Positions 1-11,714 are shown, numbered from the stretch's first letter. The stretch is 64,000 bases of DNA from Campylobacter sp. US33a (GCF_004378855.1 NZ_RYYL01000002.1:62001-126000), one strand, 5' to 3'. Notes: generated by a model not told the origin, from the letters alone. Translations and numbers: made by a program.

Positions 1-354
1 GAAGTAGTTAGAGGATATAAAAATATTAGCATAAGCGATCAAGTTTTTATGGGACACTTCCCAGATCATCCAATTTATCCAGGAGTGCTTATCTTGGAAG
101 GTATGGCGCAAACGGGTGGAGTTTTGGCTTTTGAAAGTATGGATGATAAAGTCGATCCAAAAAGTAAGGTGGTATATTTTACAGGTATAGATGGAGCTAA
201 ATTTAGAAGCCCTGTAAGAGTTGGCGATAGACTTGATTATGAAATGTGTGTAGTTAAAAATCGTGGAAATTTATGGATTTTTAAAGGTCAAGCTTTTGTG
301 GATGGGAATTTAGTTGCAGAAGCAGAGCTTAAAGCAATGATAGTGGATAAATAA
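1..354 (+). CDS. fabZ: 3-hydroxyacyl-ACP dehydratase FabZ (5' end cut by window)
   Basis: The frame is open from base 1, so the gene begins before the window; 117 residues are visible. FabZ dehydrates 3-hydroxyacyl-ACP in cytoplasmic type II fatty-acid synthesis. The hot-dog fold signature GHFPDHP carries the catalytic His, and LEGMAQTGG carries the catalytic Glu. An internal ATG at 49 exists but lies inside the conserved active-site segment, so it is not the true start. The stop overlaps the lpxA start by one base (TAATG), indicating one transcription unit that links membrane lipid synthesis to lipid A synthesis. Confidence 0.96.
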   Translation, partial: EVVRGYKNISISDQVFMGHFPDHPIYPGVLILEGMAQTGGVLAFESMDDKVDPKSKVVYFTGIDGAKFRSPVRVGDRLDYEMCVVKNRGNLWIFKGQAFVDGNLVAEAELKAMIVDK

Positions 355-1145
355 TGAAGCAAATTCATCCAAGCGCAGTGATTGAAGATGGAGCTATAAT
401 AGGCGATGATGTAGTTATCGAAGCTTATGCTTATGTAGGCAAGAATGCAAGAATTGGCAATGAAGTTATTATTAAGCAAGGCGCTAGAGTATTACCAAAT
501 GTTAGCATAGGTGATAATTCTAAGATATTTTCCTATGCAATAGTAGGTGATATTCCTCAAGATATTTCTTATAAAAATGAGCAAAAAAGTGGGGTTGTTA
601 TAGGTAAAAATGCCACTATTAGAGAATTTGTGACTATAAATTCAGGTACAGCTAAAGGTGATGGTTTTACTAGAATTGGCGATAATGCCTTTATAATGGC
701 GTATTGTCATATCGCGCATGATTGTCTTTTGGGGGATAATATCATCATGGCAAACAATGCTACCTTAGCAGGTCATGTGGAACTTGGTTCTTATTCTGTT
801 GTAGGTGGACTTACTCCTATCCATCAATTTGTCAGAGTAGGTGAAGGTTGTATGATAGCAGGAGCAAGTGCTTTATCGCAAGATATAGTACCTTTTTGTT
901 TGGCTGAAGGAAATCGTGCGAGTATTAGGAGTTTAAATTTGGTAGGAATTCGTCGCCGTTTTGATAAAAGTGAAGTTGATATTTTAAGTAAAGCCTTTAG
1001 ATTTTTATTTAGACGAGGAAATATTAAAGATAATGCCTTGAATTTATTAGAAAATACTTCGAGTGAGAATGTAAAAAAAATGTGTCAATTTATTTTAGAA
1101 ACAAAAAGAGGAATTCCTATTTATAAGGAAAGAAATAATGGTTAA
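354..1145 (+). CDS. lpxA: UDP-N-acetylglucosamine acyltransferase LpxA
   Basis: First committed enzyme of lipid A synthesis: transfers a 3-hydroxyacyl chain from ACP to UDP-GlcNAc (or UDP-GlcNAc3N in campylobacters). The 263-residue length is typical. The N-terminal two thirds show the hexapeptide repeats of a left-handed beta-helix (e.g. [21 protein letters not shown]). The catalytic region reads AYCHIAHDC, with His122 matching the E. coli catalytic His125. The C-terminal third is helical. It is coupled to fabZ upstream and overlaps clpX by 8 bases downstream. Confidence 0.97.
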   Translation: MKQIHPSAVIEDGAIIGDDVVIEAYAYVGKNARIGNEVIIKQGARVLPNVSIGDNSKIFSYAIVGDIPQDISYKNEQKSGVVIGKNATIREFVTINSGTAKGDGFTRIGDNAFIMAYCHIAHDCLLGDNIIMANNATLAGHVELGSYSVVGGLTPIHQFVRVGEGCMIAGASALSQDIVPFCLAEGNRASIRSLNLVGIRRRFDKSEVDILSKAFRFLFRRGNIKDNALNLLENTSSENVKKMCQFILETKRGIPIYKERNNG

Positions 1146-2376
1146 AAGATGTAGTTTTTGCAATGAAATTGAAAGCGATGAGAGAAGAATTTTAACTAAT
1201 GATTATGATAATGCTTTTATTTGCGAATATTGCGTGCAAGGTGCTTATAATTTAATTTATGGAGAAGAAGAGCCTAAGCAAAATGATGAATACACGCCAA
1301 AGGATTTTTCTAGCATCACTCCAAAGGAGCTCAAAGCGCATTTAGATAAGTATGTAATAGGGCAAGATAGAGCTAAAAAAATCTTTAGCGTAGGGGTTTA
1401 TAATCACTATAAAAGACTTTTTAGAGCAGATTTAGAAGACGATGATACCGAACTTTTTAAGTCAAATATTTTACTTATTGGTCCTACAGGAAGCGGAAAA
1501 ACATTACTTGCGCAAACTTTGGCTAAATTCTTAGATGTACCTATAGCCATTTGCGATGCGACTTCTTTAACAGAAGCAGGTTATGTAGGAGAAGATGTGG
1601 AAAATATCTTAACGCGTTTGTTGCAAGCTGCAGATGGAGATGTGCAAAGAGCACAAAAAGGTATAGTTTTTATTGATGAGATTGATAAAATTGCTAGAAT
1701 GAGTGAAAATCGTTCCATCACTCGTGATGTAAGTGGTGAAGGTGTACAACAAGCCTTGCTTAAAATTATCGAAGGAAGCTTAGTTAATATACCACCAAAA
1801 GGTGGTAGAAAACACCCAAATCAAGATTTCATACAAATTGATACTTCGAATATTTTATTTGTATGTGGTGGCGCTTTTGATGGACTTGAAACTATACTAA
1901 AACGCAAACTTGGCGATAAGGTGGTTGGATTTTTTGATGATAAAAACAAAGAAAGTGACAAAGCTTTGCTAGAAAAAATTGAACCTGATGACTTAGTGCA
2001 TTTTGGGCTTATTCCGGAGCTTATTGGTAGATTACATGTGATTGCATCTTTAAATGAGCTAAATGAAGATGACATGGTGCGAATTTTAACAGAACCTAAA
2101 AACGCGATTATTAAGCAATATCAAAAGCTTTTTGCCATTGATGGAGTGAGATTAAAATTTGAAGACGATGCTTTAAGAGAAATTGCAAGACTTTCTTTGG
2201 AGAGAAAAACTGGAGCAAGAGGGCTTAGAAGTATTATAGAAGAGATAATGGTGGATTTGATGTTTGAACTACCAGAATACAAAAATTATGATATTATCAT
2301 CACAAAAGATGTAGTAAGTAAAGGCGCAAAGGCTTTATTGATTAAAACACAAACAAAACAAAAAGGTGCAGTATGA
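1138..2376 (+). CDS. clpX: ATP-dependent Clp protease ATP-binding subunit ClpX
   Basis: AAA+ unfoldase that feeds substrates to ClpP in the cytoplasm. The 412 residues start with a treble-clef zinc finger (Cys5, Cys8, Cys29, Cys32), followed by Walker A GPTGSGKT (residues 115-122), Walker B IVFIDEID and a sensor region. The ClpP-docking loop, usually IGF, appears to read VGF ([11 protein letters not shown]), a conservative change. The start overlaps the end of lpxA and the TGA stop overlaps the mreB ATG, so the gene sits in a tight fabZ-lpxA-clpX-mreB-mreC run. Confidence 0.97.
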   Translation: MVKRCSFCNEIESDERRILTNDYDNAFICEYCVQGAYNLIYGEEEPKQNDEYTPKDFSSITPKELKAHLDKYVIGQDRAKKIFSVGVYNHYKRLFRADLEDDDTELFKSNILLIGPTGSGKTLLAQTLAKFLDVPIAICDATSLTEAGYVGEDVENILTRLLQAADGDVQRAQKGIVFIDEIDKIARMSENRSITRDVSGEGVQQALLKIIEGSLVNIPPKGGRKHPNQDFIQIDTSNILFVCGGAFDGLETILKRKLGDKVVGFFDDKNKESDKALLEKIEPDDLVHFGLIPELIGRLHVIASLNELNEDDMVRILTEPKNAIIKQYQKLFAIDGVRLKFEDDALREIARLSLERKTGARGLRSIIEEIMVDLMFELPEYKNYDIIITKDVVSKGAKALLIKTQTKQKGAV

Positions 2377-3413
2377 TATTAGATCAGCTTATAGGTTTTT
2401 TTTCTAGTGATATGGGTATAGATTTAGGAACGGCTAATACTTTGGTATTGGTTAAAGACAAGGGCGTAGTAATTAACGAGCCTTCGGTTGTGGCTATTGA
2501 AAGAGAGAAATACGGTGGGAAAGTAAGAATTCTTGCCGTAGGTAAAGAAGCAAAAGATATGGTGGGCAAAACCCCAGGAAATATTGAAGCTATTCGTCCT
2601 ATGAAAGATGGCGTTATTGCTGATTTTGATATGACTGAAAAAATGATCCGCTATTTTATAGAAAAAACACACCGCAGAAAAAGCTTTTTACGTCCTAGGA
2701 TTATCATTTCAGTGCCGTATGGTTTAACTCAAGTGGAAAGAAAGGCTGTAAGAGAAAGTGCTTTAAGTGCAGGGGCTAGAGAGGTATTTTTGATTGAAGA
2801 ACCTATGGCGGCAGCTATTGGAGCAAATTTACCTATACAAGAACCTAAAGGAAATTTAGTTGTAGATATTGGTGGTGGAACAACTGAAATTGGCGTGATT
2901 TCTTTGGGCGGACTTGTGATTTCAAAATCTATTCGTACAGCCGGCGATAAATTTGATATGAGTATAGTTAATTATGTCAAAGAAAAATACAATCTTGTTA
3001 TAGGTGAGAGAACAGGTGAAGAAATTAAAATTACAATTGGTTCAGCTGTGCAACTTACCAAAGAATTATCTATGATAGTAAAAGGACGCGATCAAGTTAG
3101 CGGACTTTTGAGTCGTATAGAGCTTACAAGTGAAGATGTAAGAGAGGCTATGAGAGAGCATTTAAAAGAAATTGCCGATGCTTTAAAAACAGTACTTGAA
3201 ATGATGCCGCCTGATTTAGCGAGTGATATAGTAGAAAATGGCGTGGTTTTAACAGGTGGTGGAGCTTTGATCCGTGGGCTTGATAAGTATTTATCTGAAA
3301 TTGTCAAACTTCCTGTTTATATTGCAGATGAACCTTTGCTTGCAGTTGCAAAAGGCACAGGTAAAGCTTTGGAGGAAATTTCATTATTGCAGCAATTAAC
3401 AAATGAAGAATAA
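2373..3413 (+). CDS. mreB: Rod shape-determining protein MreB
   Basis: Actin-like cytoskeletal ATPase that polymerises under the inner membrane and positions cell-wall synthesis. The 346-residue length is standard. ATP-binding motifs are visible: phosphate 1 loop [11 protein letters not shown] near the N-terminus, the central [11 protein letters not shown], and the adenosine motif [17 protein letters not shown] overlaps the clpX stop by four bases (ATGA). The 3' end overlaps mreC by 11 bases, consistent with translational coupling of the pair. Confidence 0.97.
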   Translation: MILDQLIGFFSSDMGIDLGTANTLVLVKDKGVVINEPSVVAIEREKYGGKVRILAVGKEAKDMVGKTPGNIEAIRPMKDGVIADFDMTEKMIRYFIEKTHRRKSFLRPRIIISVPYGLTQVERKAVRESALSAGAREVFLIEEPMAAAIGANLPIQEPKGNLVVDIGGGTTEIGVISLGGLVISKSIRTAGDKFDMSIVNYVKEKYNLVIGERTGEEIKITIGSAVQLTKELSMIVKGRDQVSGLLSRIELTSEDVREAMREHLKEIADALKTVLEMMPPDLASDIVENGVVLTGGGALIRGLDKYLSEIVKLPVYIADEPLLAVAKGTGKALEEISLLQQLTNEE

Positions 3414-4152
3414 AATTCGTAATGTTTTAATTTTATCTTTTTTAGTATTTATTTCTTTTTATTATGGGGGAGTGATTAAGAAAAATATTTTAAATACCAA
3501 TGATGTTGTGATTACAAGCTTTTATGACTTCATTGAGTATTTAAAAAATAAATTTAATGAGCATTTCGATCAAGCCGATGAGATTCGAAATTTGCGAAGT
3601 GAAAATGAAGAGCTTAGAAAAACAAGTATTTTAGTATCTTCGCTTAGTAATGATTTAAATCAAATTCTAGAAGATAGAAATTCTAGTCAATATTTTCCTA
3701 AAGTGTCTTTAGTCAGAGCGATTTCGTATGTGCAAGTGGGTGATTATAAAAAGGTGTGGCTTAATTCTTTTATTAGAGAGCATGATAGAAATAGGGGACT
3801 GATTTATAAAGGCTACACAGCAGGTATTGCGATCAATAAAGAAGATCGACTAATGGGTCTATTACAAGGCGATGAGCAATGCGTTTTTTCTGTATATATA
3901 GGTAAAGATCGTCTGCCTGGTTTGGTACAAGGACAAAATGATAGGGCTATGGTTAAATTTATTCCCAAATGGGCAAAGGTTCAAGTCGGTGATGAGGTTG
4001 TAACTAGTGGCTTAGATGAGATATTTTTCCCTGGAGTTCCTGTGGGTAAAATTACAAAAATTATAGATGAAGATATGTATCAAGTTGCTTATATAGAACC
4101 TTATGCAAAAATCAATACCCCAGCTTATCTTTATATGGTTGAAAGTTTTTAA
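3403..4152 (+). CDS. mreC: Rod shape-determining protein MreC
   Basis: Bitopic periplasmic scaffold that connects MreB to the peptidoglycan synthases. The protein has 249 residues: a short cytoplasmic start, one membrane segment at about residues 8-25, a coiled-coil stretch (about 45-90, [14 protein letters not shown]) and the beta-rich MreC domain to the C-terminus ([20 protein letters not shown]). The ATG lies 11 bases inside mreB. No mreD follows; the next gene is convergent after a 7-base gap, so this is the end of the operon. Confidence 0.93.
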   Translation: MKNKIRNVLILSFLVFISFYYGGVIKKNILNTNDVVITSFYDFIEYLKNKFNEHFDQADEIRNLRSENEELRKTSILVSSLSNDLNQILEDRNSSQYFPKVSLVRAISYVQVGDYKKVWLNSFIREHDRNRGLIYKGYTAGIAINKEDRLMGLLQGDEQCVFSVYIGKDRLPGLVQGQNDRAMVKFIPKWAKVQVGDEVVTSGLDEIFFPGVPVGKITKIIDEDMYQVAYIEPYAKINTPAYLYMVESF

Positions 4153-4159
4153 AATTTAA

Positions 4160-5095
4160 TCATATTTTATTTTTAAGTTCCAAGCTTAAAACCTTTGTAA
4201 AAAGATTTCCATAAATAGTTTTTTCATCTATAATTTTACAACTTTGCAAAAGATCAAAATCTTCTTTTAAGCAATACAACAAAATTTCCATAATAATGCT
4301 TGCATCTTTAGGATCTATATGAGTAGGGCATTCTTTTGCATTAGTATAATGATGGTGTATTTTTCTTATAAGCATTGTGTTACGAATTTCTACAATCAAC
4401 ATTTCAAGCGGGGCTTTAAAAAACATAGAATTTTCTTTAATATTAATAGAAAGATAAAACATATCAAGCCCATAAATTTTCTTATCATAAGAATCAAAGA
4501 AATATAATGATTTATTCAAATTATCTTTAAAAGTATGTATCATAAGTTCTAAAATTTTGATTTTTTGTTCTTTGGTGTAGAAATTTCCTATAGGGGAAAA
4601 GCAAAATTCAAGTAAAGACTTAATCGAATACCACTCGCTAGCTCCAAAAGAATAAGCTCGCATTTTTTCTCCGCGTTTGGAGCGAAAAATTTTAGCTTCC
4701 TCATTGTCAATATCTTTATAGATAAAAGGCACAATAAAATCTCTATAAGCGGGATTTGGAAAGGCAGGATGAAGTATCAAAGAACCCTCATTTTCATTCT
4801 CAAAAATATATTTTAAACCACCGATATATCCTTCATCAATAATACGAATTTCATCATTTTTAATATTGTTTAAAAGTTGATAAAAATCAAAGTCTTTACT
4901 GTCCCAGATTTCGGTGGGATAGCGAAAAACTTCACAAATTTTTTCTTTTACCTTACCATCTAATTCTTTTTTTGTATTTTTTTCAAGCCAATTTGCTATT
5001 GTTCTGCGATCTTTTTCCAAAACTGTTGCAAATTTACTCATACTTAAGCCAGATTTTTTAAAAATTTCTGATAATTTATCAAGAGAGCTAAGCAT
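4160..5095 (-). CDS. HTH transcriptional regulator, probable prp operon regulator
   Basis: A 311-residue protein whose first ~50 residues form an XRE-like helix-turn-helix (LSMSKFATVLEKDRRTIANWLE). The rest (about 80-311) has no motif I recognise; it could sense a metabolite. It is divergent from prpE across a 244-base AT-rich intergenic region that holds two copies of TTATGTAACA, one near each promoter. Divergent placement and the paired sites suggest that it controls prpEBCD and itself. It does not look like the sigma54-dependent PrpR of enterics: there is no AAA+ domain. The role is inference; the HTH is seen. Confidence 0.7.
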   Translation of the reverse strand: MLSSLDKLSEIFKKSGLSMSKFATVLEKDRRTIANWLEKNTKKELDGKVKEKICEVFRYPTEIWDSKDFDFYQLLNNIKNDEIRIIDEGYIGGLKYIFENENEGSLILHPAFPNPAYRDFIVPFIYKDIDNEEAKIFRSKRGEKMRAYSFGASEWYSIKSLLEFCFSPIGNFYTKEQKIKILELMIHTFKDNLNKSLYFFDSYDKKIYGLDMFYLSINIKENSMFFKAPLEMLIVEIRNTMLIRKIHHHYTNAKECPTHIDPKDASIIMEILLYCLKEDFDLLQSCKIIDEKTIYGNLFTKVLSLELKNKI

Positions 5096-5124
5096 TTTGA
5101 ATTCTTTGGGCAGATATAATTACT

Positions 5125-5135
5125 TTATGTAACAT
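5125..5135. promoter_or_regulatory. Candidate operator, regulator-proximal copy
   Basis: The sequence TTATGTAACAT contains ATGT-A-ACAT, a perfect inverted repeat around one base. It lies just upstream of a -10-like TTATAT serving the minus-strand regulator gene, a position suited to autoregulation. The 10-base core recurs at 5261-5270. Confidence 0.4.
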
Positions 5136-5260
5136 TTTTATGATTTATTCCTTTTTTATTTTGTAGATTTTTGAAAAAATTTTAACAAATAATTAAACAA
5201 AAATATAAAAAATGCACAAAAAATATACATAAATTATCAAAGCAGTTTAAAATTTATACA

Positions 5261-5270
5261 TTATGTAACA
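5261..5270. promoter_or_regulatory. Candidate operator, prpE-proximal copy
   Basis: Second copy of TTATGTAACA, same orientation as the first. It ends about 34 bases before the prpE -10 hexamer, i.e. around position -50 relative to the expected transcription start, where an activator would bind. Confidence 0.4.
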
Positions 5271-5303
5271 AAATAAAGCATTTAATTTTTTTTTCAAAAG
5301 CTT

Positions 5304-5309
5304 TATAAT
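5304..5309 (+). promoter_or_regulatory. Sigma70 -10 element of the prp operon
   Basis: Perfect TATAAT preceded by a T-rich run (5283-5294), the usual form of Campylobacter vegetative promoters, which lack a strong -35 box. It lies 31 bases before the prpE ATG, with AAGGAAAA as the ribosome binding site. Confidence 0.6.
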
Positions 5310-5339
5310 GCAAATTCAACATTACAAGAAAGGAAAATC

Positions 5340-7247
5340 ATGGGCAGTGTTTATGAACAAACTTATCAAGAGTCCTTAGCTACTCCTGAAAAATTTTGGG
5401 CTGAAGCAGCAAAAAAAGTCCATTGGTACAATGAGTGGGATAAAGTACTTGATGATAGTGATGGGCATTATAGATGGTTTGTAGGTGGATGTATGAATAC
5501 TTGTTATAATGCACTTGATTTGCACATTCACAATGGTAGAGGCGATCAGCTTGCTTTAATTTATGATTCACCAGTTACAGATACGAAGAAAAAATATACT
5601 TATAAACAACTTAGAGATCGTGTAGCAAAAGTAGCAGGAATTTTAGCAAATAAAGGCGTGGTTAAAGGAGATCGTGTTGTTATTTATATGCCTATGATAC
5701 CTGAGGCTGTTATTGCTATGCTTGCTTGTGCAAGGCTTGGGGCAATTCACAGTGTGGTATTTGGAGGTTTTGCAGCGCATGAACTTGCTACAAGGATAGA
5801 AGATGCCAAACCGCGTGTTGTGATTAGTGCAAGCTGTGGTATTGAAGTGAGTAATATTATAGAGTATAAACCTATTTTAGACGAAGCAATTAAAAAAAGT
5901 TCTCATAAACCTACAACTTGCTTGATTTGGCAACGCCCACAATATAGAGCTAATATGCTTCCTTGGCGTGATGTAGATTGGGAAAGCGAAGAAGAAAAAA
6001 CAAGAGGGGTTGATCCTGTTCCTGTTTTGGCAACAGATCCGCTTTATATACTTTATACCTCAGGAACTACAGGTTCTCCAAAAGGCGTGATTCGATCTAA
6101 TGGCGGACATTCTGTTGCGATGAAATGGTCGATGGATAATATCTATAATGCAAAAGCTGGAGATGTATTTTTTACAGCTTCAGATGTAGGTTGGGTTGTA
6201 GGACACTCTTATATAGTTTATGGACCTTTGATGAATGGTTGCACCACTATTGTATATGAGGGAAAACCTGTCAGAACGCCTAATCCTTCAGCATTTTGGA
6301 GAATTATAGATGAGTATAAAGTTAATGTGCTTTTTTCAGCTCCAACAGCTTTTAGAGCGATTCGAAGAGAAGATCCAAAAGCAGAATGGCTTAAGAAATT
6401 TAATCTTGAAAGCTTAAAAGCGATTTTTGTAGCAGGGGAGCGATGTGATAGTGATACTTTAAAATGGATACAAAAAGTAACCAAAAAACCTGTTGTGGAT
6501 AATTGGTGGCAAACTGAAACAGGTTGGGCAATCGCGGCAAATCCTATGGGTTTAGATCCTCAAGTAATTAAAGCAGGAAGTCCAACAAAACCTATGCCAG
6601 GTTTTAATCTTAAAGTTTTAGATGAAAATGGCAAGGAGCTTGGAGCTGGAAAAAAAGGTGCTTTATGTCTTAAACTTCCTTTACCTCCTGCTTGTTTGAT
6701 GGGAATTTGGGAAAATGACGAAAGATATCGTAGAGGGTATTTAGATCAATTCCCAGGATATTATTTAACCGGAGATACTGGCTATATTGACAAAGAAGGT
6801 TATGTTTATGTTTTAGGCAGAATGGATGGCATTATCAATGTCGCAGGGCATAGACTATCAACAGGCGAAATGGAAGAGATTATCTCTAAGCATCCTGATG
6901 TTGCAGAGTGTGCGGTAATTGGCGTAAATGATGAATTAAAAGGCGAGCTTCCTATGGGCTTTATCGTGCTAAAAAATGGAATCGAAAGAGATCATAGAGG
7001 CATAGTAGAAGGCGTGGTTGCTTTGGTGCGTCAAGAAATTGGCGCAGTAGCTGCTTTTAAAATTGCTACTGTGGTTGATGCTTTGCCAAAAACAAGAAGT
7101 GGAAAAATTTTGCGTAAGAATTTAAGAGAAATTGCAGATGGCTTGCCTTTGCAAATTCCAGCCACTATAGAAGATGAAAAAGTTTTAAAAAATTGTGAAA
7201 AAGCAATTAATGCTTTAGGTTATCCAAAAAACAAAGGAGAGAAATAA
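5340..7247 (+). CDS. prpE: Propionate-CoA ligase PrpE (acyl-CoA synthetase, AMP-forming)
   Basis: Activates propionate to propionyl-CoA with ATP, feeding the 2-methylcitrate cycle. The 635 residues carry the ANL-superfamily motifs: P-loop [11 protein letters not shown], the A5-type motif WWQTETGWA and the C-terminal SGKILRK with the catalytic, acetylatable Lys589. Acetyl-CoA synthetase (Acs) is the main alternative, since the families are close. Direct linkage to prpBCD, one base after the PrpE stop, favours PrpE. ATG chosen because it follows AAGGAAAA at proper spacing. Confidence 0.9.
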   Translation: MGSVYEQTYQESLATPEKFWAEAAKKVHWYNEWDKVLDDSDGHYRWFVGGCMNTCYNALDLHIHNGRGDQLALIYDSPVTDTKKKYTYKQLRDRVAKVAGILANKGVVKGDRVVIYMPMIPEAVIAMLACARLGAIHSVVFGGFAAHELATRIEDAKPRVVISASCGIEVSNIIEYKPILDEAIKKSSHKPTTCLIWQRPQYRANMLPWRDVDWESEEEKTRGVDPVPVLATDPLYILYTSGTTGSPKGVIRSNGGHSVAMKWSMDNIYNAKAGDVFFTASDVGWVVGHSYIVYGPLMNGCTTIVYEGKPVRTPNPSAFWRIIDEYKVNVLFSAPTAFRAIRREDPKAEWLKKFNLESLKAIFVAGERCDSDTLKWIQKVTKKPVVDNWWQTETGWAIAANPMGLDPQVIKAGSPTKPMPGFNLKVLDENGKELGAGKKGALCLKLPLPPACLMGIWENDERYRRGYLDQFPGYYLTGDTGYIDKEGYVYVLGRMDGIINVAGHRLSTGEMEEIISKHPDVAECAVIGVNDELKGELPMGFIVLKNGIERDHRGIVEGVVALVRQEIGAVAAFKIATVVDALPKTRSGKILRKNLREIADGLPLQIPATIEDEKVLKNCEKAINALGYPKNKGEK

Positions 7248-7248
7248 A

Positions 7249-8124
7249 ATGAGTGCAGGAAAAAAATTTAAAGAATTGGTTAAAACAAATAAGCCCTTGA
7301 TGATAGTAGGTGCAGTTAATGCCTATTCAGCTTTGCAAGCTACAAAAATAGGGCATAAAGCCCTTTATCTATCAGGAAGTGGTGTGGCAAGCGCGAGTTA
7401 TGGCTTGCCTGATCTTGGTATTATCGCACTTGAAGAAGTTTGCATTGATGTTAGACGCATTTGCTCAAGAGTGGATACTCCTTTGCTTGTTGATGCAGAT
7501 ACAGGCTTTGGCGGAGCTTTTAATATAGCAAGGACTATTAAGGAATTAATCCGCGCAGGTGCAGCAGCCACACACATTGAAGATCAAGTCGCACAAAAAA
7601 GATGCGGACATCGTCCAAATAAAGAGCTTGTAAGCACAGAAGAAATGTGCGATCGCATTAAAGCAGCTATGGATGCTAAAATCGATCCTGATTTTGTTGT
7701 TATGGCAAGAACAGATGCACATGCCATTGAAGGACAGCAAAGAGCTATTGAAAGGGCTTTAGCTTATGTTGAAGCAGGGGCTGAAATGATTTTTGCAGAA
7801 GCCATTCATACTTTAGAAGAATACGAGCAATTCACAAAAGTGATTAAAGTGCCGGTTTTGGCTAACATCACTGAATTTGGAAAAACTCCTTATTTTAGCA
7901 CCAATGAGCTTGCTAAGGTTGGCATTTCAATGGTGCTTTATCCTTTAAGCGCAAATCGTGCGATGAATAAAGCTGCAGTGCAAGTTTATGAAAGCATATT
8001 AAAAAATGGACATCAAAAAGAAGTCTTAGATATCATGCAAACAAGAGAAGAGCTTTATGAAATGCTTGATTATTATGCTTATGAGAAAAAATTAGATGAT
8101 TTATTTAAAAGGAGTGCTAAATGA
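7249..8124 (+). CDS. prpB: 2-methylisocitrate lyase PrpB
   Basis: Cleaves 2-methylisocitrate to pyruvate and succinate, the last step of the methylcitrate cycle. The 291 residues match the isocitrate lyase/PEP mutase superfamily: Mg-binding Asp82/Asp84 in [11 protein letters not shown] and the catalytic K-R-C-G-H motif at residues 117-121. A GGAGAG ribosome site lies inside the end of prpE. The stop overlaps the prpC start (ATGA), so the genes are translationally coupled. Confidence 0.95.
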   Translation: MSAGKKFKELVKTNKPLMIVGAVNAYSALQATKIGHKALYLSGSGVASASYGLPDLGIIALEEVCIDVRRICSRVDTPLLVDADTGFGGAFNIARTIKELIRAGAAATHIEDQVAQKRCGHRPNKELVSTEEMCDRIKAAMDAKIDPDFVVMARTDAHAIEGQQRAIERALAYVEAGAEMIFAEAIHTLEEYEQFTKVIKVPVLANITEFGKTPYFSTNELAKVGISMVLYPLSANRAMNKAAVQVYESILKNGHQKEVLDIMQTREELYEMLDYYAYEKKLDDLFKRSAK

Positions 8125-9248
8125 GTGTAAGTGAAGCAAAGAAAAAACAAGGCGGATTAGCAGGAGTTATTGCGGGGCAAAGTGCAATTTGTACTTGTGG
8201 ACTTGGAAATGGGCTAAATTATCATGGATATAGCATAGAAGAATTAGCACAGAATGCAGAGTTTGAAGAAGTGGCTTACTTGCTTCAATTTGGAGAATTA
8301 CCAAACGCAAAAGAATTAGAAAATTACAAAACAAAAATCATTGCTCAAAGAGCTTTGAGTGAGAATTTAAAAAGTGTTTTAAAGGCTATTCCAAAAGAAG
8401 TTCATCCTATGAATTTAATGCAAGCAGCTGTTGCAACATTAGGAGCTTTAGAAGGTGAAAATGAAGATTTTAGCAACCAAGATGAAAAAATCATCAGACT
8501 TTTAGGAATTTTACCAAGTGTGCTTTGCTATTGGCATCATTATGTGAATTTTGGTAAAGAAATTGATTTTGACTCTAAACAAACAAGCATAGCGGGATAT
8601 TTTTTAGAAAAATTAAAACTTGAGAGCCCAACAGAAGACTTTATCAAGGCTATGCAGTGTTCATTAATCCTTTATGCAGAGCATGAATTTAATGCTTCGA
8701 CTTTTACAGCTAGAATTTGTGCTTCAACAAAAAGTGATATTTTTAGTGCAGTTGCTGCGGCTATTGGGGCTTTAAGAGGGCCTTTGCATGGTGGAGCAAA
8801 TGAAGCGGCTATGCATTTGATACAAAGTTTTAACAGTGTTGAAGATGCCATTAAGGGCGTGAATGAAAAATTAGAAAACAAAGAGCTTTTAATGGGCTTT
8901 GGACACCGTGTTTATGGACTTGGTGGTGATCCTAGAAATGCACTTATTAAAGTATGGAGTAAGCATTTAGGGGGTGATAATTTATTGTTTAAAATCAGCG
9001 AAGCTATAGAAGTTTTGATGAAAGAAAAACGCCCAAGTTTACCGCCAAATGCGGATTTTTATAGTGCTTCAGCTTATCATTTTATGGGAATTCCGACTGA
9101 GTATTTTACGCCGATTTTTATTATGAGTCGCGTAAGTGGTTGGTGCGCACACATTAAAGAGCAAAGAGCAAACAATAAACTCATTCGCCCAAGTAGCGAA
9201 TATATAGGCGTTGAACCAAGAAAATTTGTAAAAATTCAAGACAGATAA
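8121..9248 (+). CDS. prpC: 2-methylcitrate synthase PrpC
   Basis: Condenses propionyl-CoA with oxaloacetate. The 375-residue length matches the short citrate-synthase type used for methylcitrate. Active-site elements are visible: [12 protein letters not shown] and [14 protein letters not shown] with the catalytic histidines, and a late Asp region [16 protein letters not shown]. Its place between prpB and prpD argues for methylcitrate synthase over a housekeeping citrate synthase. The GTGC-ATGAG start overlaps prpB by four bases. Confidence 0.94.
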   Translation: MSVSEAKKKQGGLAGVIAGQSAICTCGLGNGLNYHGYSIEELAQNAEFEEVAYLLQFGELPNAKELENYKTKIIAQRALSENLKSVLKAIPKEVHPMNLMQAAVATLGALEGENEDFSNQDEKIIRLLGILPSVLCYWHHYVNFGKEIDFDSKQTSIAGYFLEKLKLESPTEDFIKAMQCSLILYAEHEFNASTFTARICASTKSDIFSAVAAAIGALRGPLHGGANEAAMHLIQSFNSVEDAIKGVNEKLENKELLMGFGHRVYGLGGDPRNALIKVWSKHLGGDNLLFKISEAIEVLMKEKRPSLPPNADFYSASAYHFMGIPTEYFTPIFIMSRVSGWCAHIKEQRANNKLIRPSSEYIGVEPRKFVKIQDR

Positions 9249-9257
9249 GGAGAAAAG

Positions 9258-10712
9258 ATGAGTGATATGGGAATTTTAGAGGCAAAACGCCCTGAATTTG
9301 ATGAACTTTTAACAAAAATTGCAAAATATGCCAATGAGTTTGAAATCACAAGTGATTTGGCTTTAGAGACAGCTAGATATTGTTTAATGGATACTATAGG
9401 TTGTGGGCTTTTAGCGCTTAAATATCCTGCTTGTACCAAGCTTTTAGGACCAAGTGTAGAAGGGGCTGAATTTAGACCTTTGGGTGCGAAAGTGTTTGGA
9501 ACTTCTTATCAATTAGAGCCAATCCGTGGGGCTTTTAATGTGGGTGCTATGGTAAGATGGCTTGATTTTAATGATACATGGCTTGCAGCTGAATGGGGAC
9601 ATCCAAGTGATAATTTAGGTGCGATTTGGGCAGTGGCTGATTATGTGAGTCGTAAAAATATCAGCGAAGGAAAAGAACCTTTAAAAGTAAAATGTGTGTT
9701 AGAAGCTATGATAAAAGCTCATGAAATTCAAGGGGTTTTAGCACTTGAAAATTGCTTTAATAAAGTAGGAATGGATCATGTTTTACTTGTAAGAATAGCA
9801 AGCACTGCAGTAGCTGCAAAGCTTTTGGGTTGTGATTTTGAAGAAATTCGTAATGCCATCTCTCATGCTTTTATTGATGGTGGAGCTTTAAGAACTTATC
9901 GTCACGCGCCAAATACAGGTAGTAGGAAAAGTTGGGCAGCAGGTGATGCTTCAAGTCGCGGGGTGGATCTTGCTTTAAAAGCTAAAACAGGAGAGATGGG
10001 TTATCCTTCAGCTTTAAGTGCTAAATTTTGGGGCTATGAAGATGTGAAAATGAAAGGACAAAAACTCACCATTCCTCAAGAATTTGGCTCTTATGTAATG
10101 GAAAATGTTTTGTTTAAAATTTCTTTCCCAGCTGAATTTCACGCACAAACCGCAGTAGAAGCAGCTTTGGCCTTACATGATGAGGTAAAAGATCGTTTGG
10201 ATCAAATAGAAAAAATCATCATCACAACTCAAGAATCAGGCCATCGCATCATCAATAAAGTAGGTGAGCTTGCAAACCCTGCTGATAGAGATCATTGTAT
10301 CCAGTATATGGTCGCTGTGCCGCTTATATTTGGACGTTTAAATGCAGATGATTATGAAGATAGTGTTGCAAGCGATGAAAGAATTGATGCTTTAAGAGCT
10401 AAAATGCAAGTAGAAGTGGATGATCGCTATACAAAAGAGTATTTAGAAAGTGATAAAAGAAGCATAGCTAATGCCGTGCAAGTTTTCTTTAAAGATGGCA
10501 CAAGCACAAAAAAAGTCGAAGTTGAATATCCTATAGGACATAAAAGACGCAGAAATGAAGGAATCCCTCTTTTAATCGCCAAATTTAAAGCCAATCTTGC
10601 TACGCGTTTAAGTCCAAAACAATGCGAAAAAATCATGCAAATTTGCGAAGATCAAAAAAGCTTAGAGCAAATGAATTTTAACAAATTTAGCGATCTTTTT
10701 TGGATGGGTTAA
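9258..10712 (+). CDS. prpD: 2-methylcitrate dehydratase PrpD
   Basis: Dehydrates 2-methylcitrate to 2-methyl-cis-aconitate. The 484 residues fit the iron-sulfur-independent MmgE/PrpD family, which is all-helical at the N-terminus ([17 protein letters not shown]) and carries the conserved [16 protein letters not shown] stretch. No acnD/prpF pair is present, so hydration to 2-methylisocitrate presumably relies on a general aconitase elsewhere. Last gene of the operon; the prpC-prpD gap is 9 bases with a GGAGAA ribosome site. A strong hairpin follows the stop. Confidence 0.94.
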   Translation: MSDMGILEAKRPEFDELLTKIAKYANEFEITSDLALETARYCLMDTIGCGLLALKYPACTKLLGPSVEGAEFRPLGAKVFGTSYQLEPIRGAFNVGAMVRWLDFNDTWLAAEWGHPSDNLGAIWAVADYVSRKNISEGKEPLKVKCVLEAMIKAHEIQGVLALENCFNKVGMDHVLLVRIASTAVAAKLLGCDFEEIRNAISHAFIDGGALRTYRHAPNTGSRKSWAAGDASSRGVDLALKAKTGEMGYPSALSAKFWGYEDVKMKGQKLTIPQEFGSYVMENVLFKISFPAEFHAQTAVEAALALHDEVKDRLDQIEKIIITTQESGHRIINKVGELANPADRDHCIQYMVAVPLIFGRLNADDYEDSVASDERIDALRAKMQVEVDDRYTKEYLESDKRSIANAVQVFFKDGTSTKKVEVEYPIGHKRRRNEGIPLLIAKFKANLATRLSPKQCEKIMQICEDQKSLEQMNFNKFSDLFWMG

Positions 10713-10717
10713 GGTAG

Positions 10718-10742
10718 ACACAAGACTATTTTAGTCTTGTGT
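10718..10742 (+). terminator. Rho-independent-like terminator of the prp operon
   Basis: Perfect 11-bp stem (ACACAAGACTA with TAGTCTTGTGT) around a three-base TTT loop, six bases after the prpD stop. The following T tract is short (TTTAATATA). Confidence 0.8.
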
Positions 10743-10781
10743 TTAATATAGTTAATATAATGAATAATTTTTAGGATTAAA

Positions 10782-11686
10782 ATGTTATTTGAAAAAGCTA
10801 TTCTAAAAGAATTTAAAATACTTTATAAACTTGATAACTATCATGAAATTTTTGCTGTATTATAAGATTTTTGGTAAATTACTTTGATAATAGTCATTTC
10901 TTGTTTTATGCAAAACATTTTTATGTATTTATTTGCAGTTTTATTTATTGGCATGGGACAAAGGGCTTTAGCGACTATTTTACACGAGTCAGCCCATAGA
11001 ATATTGCAAAAAATAGAAAATTAAATGATTTTTTAGGTAAATATCCAAGCGGATATCTTATTTTTCAGACTTTTGAAAAATACAGACAAAGTCATGTTAT
11101 TAAACATCATGGTTTTTTAGGAGTTGAAAATAAAGATCCTGATTATGATTTTTATATACAATCAAAGCTTTTTGCTTCCCGTTCTTTAAAAGAATTTATT
11201 TTTAGGCACCTTATCTTGCCTTTGTTTTTGGGTAAGACTTTTGATTTTATTTCTTATCTTATAAGAAATCGCTTGGGTGATTTTAAGGATAAAGAAATTA
11301 AATATCTTATTTTATTTTGGATTGCTATTTTTGGTATTTGTTTTTATGTTAATGTTCTTGATATTTTGTTAATGTATTGGTTTGTGCCTTTACTTACAAG
11401 TTTTTCTATGGTAGGACATTTTATAGAGATGGCAGAACATTTTCCTATTATAAAAAACAAAAGAGAAATAGAAAAATCTTGGAATAGATTTGGCAATAAA
11501 ATTGAATTATTTTTTACTGGCTTACATAAGGAAAATTATCATTTAATCCGCCATTTGTTTGCAAATATTCCTTTTTGGAATTTAGATAAAGCTCATAATA
11601 TTTTATGTAAAAATGAAGAATACAGACTTTTAAACTCTAATATGGGAGGTATTTTTAGCTCTTCAAATAAAGCTTCCTCTCTATGA
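10782..11686 (+). pseudogene. Degraded membrane fatty-acid desaturase-like gene
   Basis: From ATG 10782 the frame gives 27 residues, then TAA at 10863-10865 and a second in-frame TAA at 10875-10877. Reading on, the same frame encodes a membrane segment and the first His box HESAH, then stops at 11022. A frame change near 11005 restores a continuous frame to 11686 with FRHLILPLF, a long hydrophobic region and HLIRHLFANIPFWNL, plus an HVIKHH box. The three His-rich boxes around membrane segments are typical of non-haem di-iron desaturases. At least two nonsense codons and one frameshift mean it is dead as written. Confidence 0.75.
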
Positions 11687-11714
11687 AAAAAATAATTAAA
11701 AAGGAGCTTAAAAT

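Noticed and set aside
5340-7247. Housekeeping acetyl-CoA synthetase
   Set aside because: Sequence alone allows it, but one-base spacing to prpB and shared operon with prpCD make propionate-CoA ligase more likely.
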